8,560 nt of DNA, from assembly GCA_022843085.1 (NCBI GenBank), contig JALHOI010000079.1, forward strand, positions 1,142 to 9,701, given 5' to 3'. The position numbers were made by a program, and so were the translations under genes. This document shows, piece by piece, positions 6,063 through 8,560 of the stretch (position 1 is the stretch's first letter; each line of letters begins with the position of its first letter). The DNA is from Pseudobdellovibrionaceae bacterium (lineage in GTDB: Bacteria > Bdellovibrionota > Bdellovibrionia > Bdellovibrionales > JAMPXM01). Below the pieces are notes generated by a model that was given only the letters and a program-made list of their open reading frames with translations, did no database searches and had not been told where the DNA came from.

Positions 6063-7301
6063 TCACTGCTGAAAACGTAAATTTCCGTTTTCTAATTCTT
6101 GCCGAAATTGGATGATCTGTTGTTCGAGGGTCTGTTCTTGCGCGAGCACTAACTGCGCACCGATTGCACCCTGTAAGAGCCGTTCGGTTGCGGGTCGGTC
6201 GGCGCTAAAGTCGTAAGTTCTCGTCCAGCGCGCGGCAGATTCGACAACGCGACTGTTCACGCGACCTTCGGCGCGCGCAGTTCGCGCCGCTTTGGCGATT
6301 TCAGCCAGATGATCTGCGTAGAGACGAGCCGTCAGCAGTGTTTTCGCGGTCGCAAGATTTTTGTGCTGACTGCGCTCATTCGAAACTTTCACGGTTTCGC
6401 CTGTTGGAATATGGGTGAGCTGTACGGCCGAGTCAGTGGTGTTGACATGTTGTCCACCCGCGCCCGAGCTTCGAGTCGCGGTGAACCGAAAATCTTCGTC
6501 TCGCACAGAGAATTCACGGGGTTCTGGCGGGCGGTAGACATTGACCCTTGCATAACGGGTGTAGCGACTTGCAGAGCTGGTGCCGGCCTCAATGATTCGA
6601 TGATCGCCTCGGTCAAGACTCATTAGATTGTAGGCGCGAGGCCCCGTGATTTGTAGAGTCACTTGTCTGACTTCGCCATCGACGACCGATTCGTTAAGGA
6701 CCACAACGTCCCACTTTTTGGACTCGGCATAACGCGTGTACATTTTCAAAAGTCTTTGCAGATCAACTTCGCTAAACGTGCCGCTCGATTTTCCGATCTC
6801 GACGTGAGCAACGTTTTGCGTGGGCCGAAGAAGGTTAAGCAGCGTCGTGCGCTGACCTTGAAGCTTCGCCGCTATTTGAAGCTTCAAGCTCGCTTGATCC
6901 TCGTCAATAAGGTTGCGCATTTCATCTGAAGCCTCGACCTCTCGAAGTTTTTTATTACTTTCAAAACTACGTACGAGAGGTTGAATTTCGTTTTCAAAGG
7001 ACTGTTGCAACTTTTTTAACAACCGAAGCTGCTCGATCTCAGTCGGATTTGTTTTGCGTGAAAGCTGCGCCAGCTTTTCGGTCAACATAGCTTCTCGAAT
7101 GTGAAGGCCGCGAAGCAAGTCGAGAACCGCTTGCGGGTACCCCGGCGAAACAAGTTCATCGGTCGATATCGCGACATTTGCTTGCGAAGCACGGCCGACC
7201 TGTGACCAAAATTCTGGACAGCCGGGGCCTGCCGGCGCGGCGTGTGCCGGCGTCGTCGAACGAAGGAAAAGACTTAAGATAAGTGAGAGAAGATGGTTCA
7301 T
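6063..7301 (-). CDS. Class-I release factor-like (GGQ) protein with putative signal peptide
   Basis: 412 residues from ATG 7301; an ATG two codons upstream (7307) is possible, but GAAG sits six bases before 7301 and directly against 7307. Numbering below is from 7307. Residues 5-23 (LLSLILSLFLRSTTPAHA) look like a signal peptide with cleavage after AHA, although the n-region lacks Lys/Arg. Residues about 50-160 are helical and charged, in the place of release-factor domain 1. Residues 165-260 match domain 2 (LLKMYTRYAESKKWDV, DHRIIEAG). Residues 279-316 contain the catalytic GGQ loop (RSSGAGGQHVNTTDSAV, GGQ at 284-286) and ERSQHKN. RTYDF at 363-367 matches the RTYNF of RF1. The PxT/SPF codon-recognition tripeptide is absent and its loop is about two residues shorter. 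Known family members hydrolyse peptidyl-tRNA ester bonds on the ribosome. This one is not a standard RF1 or RF2. Export is a prediction only, and a cytoplasmic rescue factor with a hydrophobic N-terminus is the alternative. Confidence 0.85.
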   Translation of the reverse strand: MNHLLSLILSLFLRSTTPAHAAPAGPGCPEFWSQVGRASQANVAISTDELVSPGYPQAVLDLLRGLHIREAMLTEKLAQLSRKTNPTEIEQLRLLKKLQQSFENEIQPLVRSFESNKKLREVEASDEMRNLIDEDQASLKLQIAAKLQGQRTTLLNLLRPTQNVAHVEIGKSSGTFSEVDLQRLLKMYTRYAESKKWDVVVLNESVVDGEVRQVTLQITGPRAYNLMSLDRGDHRIIEAGTSSASRYTRYARVNVYRPPEPREFSVRDEDFRFTATRSSGAGGQHVNTTDSAVQLTHIPTGETVKVSNERSQHKNLATAKTLLTARLYADHLAEIAKAARTARAEGRVNSRVVESAARWTRTYDFSADRPATERLLQGAIGAQLVLAQEQTLEQQIIQFRQELENGNLRFQQ

Positions 7302-7420
7302 TTGCATCTTCAGTGTATCAAGAAGCTTGCTTTCAAGTACGACGCGGCTTCAGCGACTGGCCGAGATCAAACTTTGTGGAGCAAGCTGAGAGTTCAAGGC
7401 GCCGATCGACTGATCCCACC

Positions 7421-7489
7421 TTCTGAACCGAAAATTTGACTCGAAAGGTTCAGAAAAAGTCGCACACGAGATCTCGAGTACGGTTCAGA
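7421..7489. repeat. Inverted repeat with extra half-site upstream of the release factor-like gene
   Basis: TTCTGAACC (7421-7429) and GGTTCAGAA (7447-7455) form a perfect 9-bp inverted repeat with a 17-base loop. A third copy of the half-site, GGTTCAGA, lies at 7482-7489. The palindrome CGAGATCTCG (7467-7476) sits between. The group is in the 204-base gap upstream of the start at 7301 and could be an operator or an mRNA hairpin. No T-run follows on either strand, so a terminator is unlikely. Confidence 0.45.
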
Positions 7490-7505
7490 TTCTCAACAAC
7501 TTTTG

Positions 7506-8177
7506 TTAGACGCGTTCTGGCCGGTGGTCAGAATTGTAAATAACGTTCTCAATTTTTCGCCAAAGAGTTTTATGGCTTCCCGTTTTACGTTTGAGAAGCA
7601 CTTTAACTTCGGATCCGAATTGTGAAGTTAGAAAGAAAACTGCCCTTTCATAGTTTTTGAATTGGTAGTCATTCAGCAGCCGCCCCTTTTTAAAGAAGTA
7701 GGCGTGAGTTCCTGCGGACTTTTCAAACGTCACAAGAACAATCTCGTCTGGCGAAACTTGGCTTGGATAAGGTGCATGAGGTTCAAACCTTAAAGCCTGC
7801 TTTGGTTGAGCGACATAATGATGAACGAGACGCGGTTTTGATTGAACAAATTGATTCAATTCTCGAAAGAACAACGTCAGGGCCTCATTTTCATCTCCAT
7901 GACGATCTCGAAGAATGAGGCGCGACCAACCGCTAGAATCCTGTTGATCATATTTTAAGTAGAGATAATTTAAAAAATAACTGAAAGGAGGTTTCGGTTT
8001 CTCGAAGAGTTTAGTTGCGCCAGAATTCGCTTCAGCACGCATACACCATCCCTCAAGAAAATGAGTAACAAATGTTAAATTCGCCTGTCCTACATACAGC
8101 GAAGGTCTTTTTTCAATTTGTTCGAGGAGTTCGTAAATACTTTTAGGCTTGCGGTTAAGCGTTCGTCTTTTTTGCAA
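7506..8177 (-). CDS. Hypothetical protein with IEKRPSLYVG motif, AT-rich
   Basis: 223 residues from a TTG at 8177. No ATG or GTG exists in this frame between that TTG and the upstream TGA stop, and a GGGGGG run six bases upstream could serve as ribosome binding site. No signal peptide or membrane segment is seen. Residues 13-44 (SIYELLEQIEKRPSLYVG, then FLEGW) resemble a motif I recall from small uncharacterised bacterial proteins, of the form 'RP.MY.G ... FL.Gy', followed by a W..i... EAL..FF.EL..F block (84-110 here). I cannot name the family; some of its relatives may be immunity-like, which is only a suspicion. The gene is clearly more AT-rich than its neighbours: 7621-7680 has 22 G/C in 60 bases, against 39 in 60 at 6241-6300 in the next gene. 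That suggests acquisition by transfer. It is 204 bases upstream of the release factor-like gene, in the same orientation. Confidence 0.75.
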   Translation of the reverse strand: MQKRRTLNRKPKSIYELLEQIEKRPSLYVGQANLTFVTHFLEGWCMRAEANSGATKLFEKPKPPFSYFLNYLYLKYDQQDSSGWSRLILRDRHGDENEALTLFFRELNQFVQSKPRLVHHYVAQPKQALRFEPHAPYPSQVSPDEIVLVTFEKSAGTHAYFFKKGRLLNDYQFKNYERAVFFLTSQFGSEVKVLLKRKTGSHKTLWRKIENVIYNSDHRPERV

Positions 8178-8370
8178 TCGGCGCCCCCCATAATCTGATA
8201 GCGCAGTTTTTGAATTCGGTCAGCAACGTAAACTCAAAGGAGCCGAGCCATTCTGAGAGGCCTAGCATTCTCTTGCATGAAATCCGATCCAGTTTGTCGG
8301 CGCGACTGGACTTGATACCTGCGACCGTGCAAGCGCGTTGGATCGCGAAGCGATCTAACGTGATGCGCAC
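8155..8370 (-). CDS. Doubtful small ORF, 71 residues
   Basis: A GTG-started frame (GTG at 8370) overlaps the first eight codons of the gene at 7506-8177 in another frame. The product (starting MRITLDRFAIQRACTVAGIK) is basic, with a Trp/Phe-rich middle, and matches nothing I recognise. There is no Shine-Dalgarno sequence before the GTG, and the 5' end is built on one of the hairpins of the 8334-8457 cluster. If it is not a gene, 8178-8560 is a 383-base stretch with no coding region. It could also be the remains of a transferred element. Confidence 0.25.
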   Translation of the reverse strand: MRITLDRFAIQRACTVAGIKSSRADKLDRISCKRMLGLSEWLGSFEFTLLTEFKNCAIRLWGAPIAKKTNA

Positions 8371-8457
8371 CTGAGTTCGGCAGAGCGCGAAGCGCGCATG
8401 CCGAACGGAAGGTCAGCCGCGGGAGCGGCCGAGGCTCGCTACGACCGGAGGATCTCC
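8334..8457. repeat. Cluster of small hairpins with GAA loops
   Basis: At least four inverted repeats lie in a row. The first is a 13-bp stem (two wobble pairs) with a GAA loop, 8334-8362. The second, GTTCGGCA...TGCCGAAC with an inner GCGC-GAA-GCGC, spans 8375-8406. The third is GCCGC-GGGA-GCGGC at 8416-8429, and the fourth GGAG-GAT-CTCC at 8447-8457. GGTC (8411-8414) and GACC (8443-8446) could close the third into a larger fold. The first two share the GCGAAGC core. The cluster is GC-rich next to an AT-rich gene. A palindromic repeat element, a structured RNA or a recombination site are all possible. Confidence 0.6.
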
Positions 8458-8560
8458 ACGGTTAACTGTCTATCACAGCGAGTCATAGAGAAAATAAGCA
8501 CGGCGAATTTCCATCGATAAGATCGGTTTACCACAACTAATTTTATTGAAAGAGAAGGCG
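8458..8560. other. Right-edge region without recognisable gene
   Basis: This is AT-richer sequence after the hairpin cluster. I see no coding frame of useful length on either strand. A purine-rich GAAAGAGAAGG at 8549-8559 could be the ribosome binding site of a plus-strand gene starting just beyond the edge, but this cannot be tested here. Confidence 0.3.

Noticed and set aside
7340..7425. Possible tRNA, suggested by GTTCAAG near 7392
   Set aside because: The flanking bases do not form a T-arm stem and no acceptor or anticodon stem can be drawn.
7293..7439. Small plus-strand ORF of 48 codons (MVHLHLQCIKKL...)
   Set aside because: Its start is antisense to the signal-peptide codons of the release factor-like gene, it has only a weak purine stretch before the ATG, and it resembles no known protein.
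7505..8467. Integron cassette boundaries: GTTAGAC at 7505-7511, ATCTAAC at 8353-8359 and GTTAACT at 8461-8467 around the orphan gene
   Set aside because: GTTRRRY and RYYYAAC sites are expected many times by chance in this length, the last site misses the consensus, no complete attC-like site was found to the left, and no integron integrase is present.

Overview
The window looks like a chromosomal segment of a Bdellovibrio-like bacterium (Bdellovibrionota). The main reason is two regulators of the TIGR02147/DUF4423 type, a family best known to me from Fibrobacter and Bdellovibrio. Each is divergent to a large exported protein whose mature N-terminus carries an SGGG motif. No ribosomal RNA, tRNA or transposase gene was seen, so the taxonomic call is inference from gene families only. 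Most of the segment is about half G+C. The gene at 7506-8177 is clearly more AT-rich.

Layout. 1-770 (minus) is the N-terminal part of an exported protein of unknown function that runs off the left edge. 936-1730 (minus) is the first TIGR02147-type regulator, divergent to 1888-3225 (plus), an exported protein with an HE-motif core and a hexapeptide-repeat-like C-terminal half. A small hairpin terminator follows that gene at about 3255. 3306-4121 (minus) is the second TIGR02147-type regulator, divergent to 4255-5967 (plus), a second exported protein that shares the SGGG start and the HE core with the first. The two divergent intergenic regions share a 20-base element (TTGACAA-N5-ATCTA-N-CG). 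I read 936-5967 as two copies of one module: regulator, shared operator or promoter element, exported protein.

6063-7301 (minus) encodes a class-I peptide-release-factor homologue with an intact GGQ loop, but with a putative signal peptide and an altered codon-recognition loop. This is the most unusual single gene here. 7506-8177 (minus) is an AT-rich gene of unknown function. To its right, 8178-8560 holds only a doubtful small ORF and a cluster of small hairpins.

The genes do not form one obvious pathway. What links them is that four of the seven credible products are probably exported, and that the two regulators each sit beside an exported protein as if controlling it.
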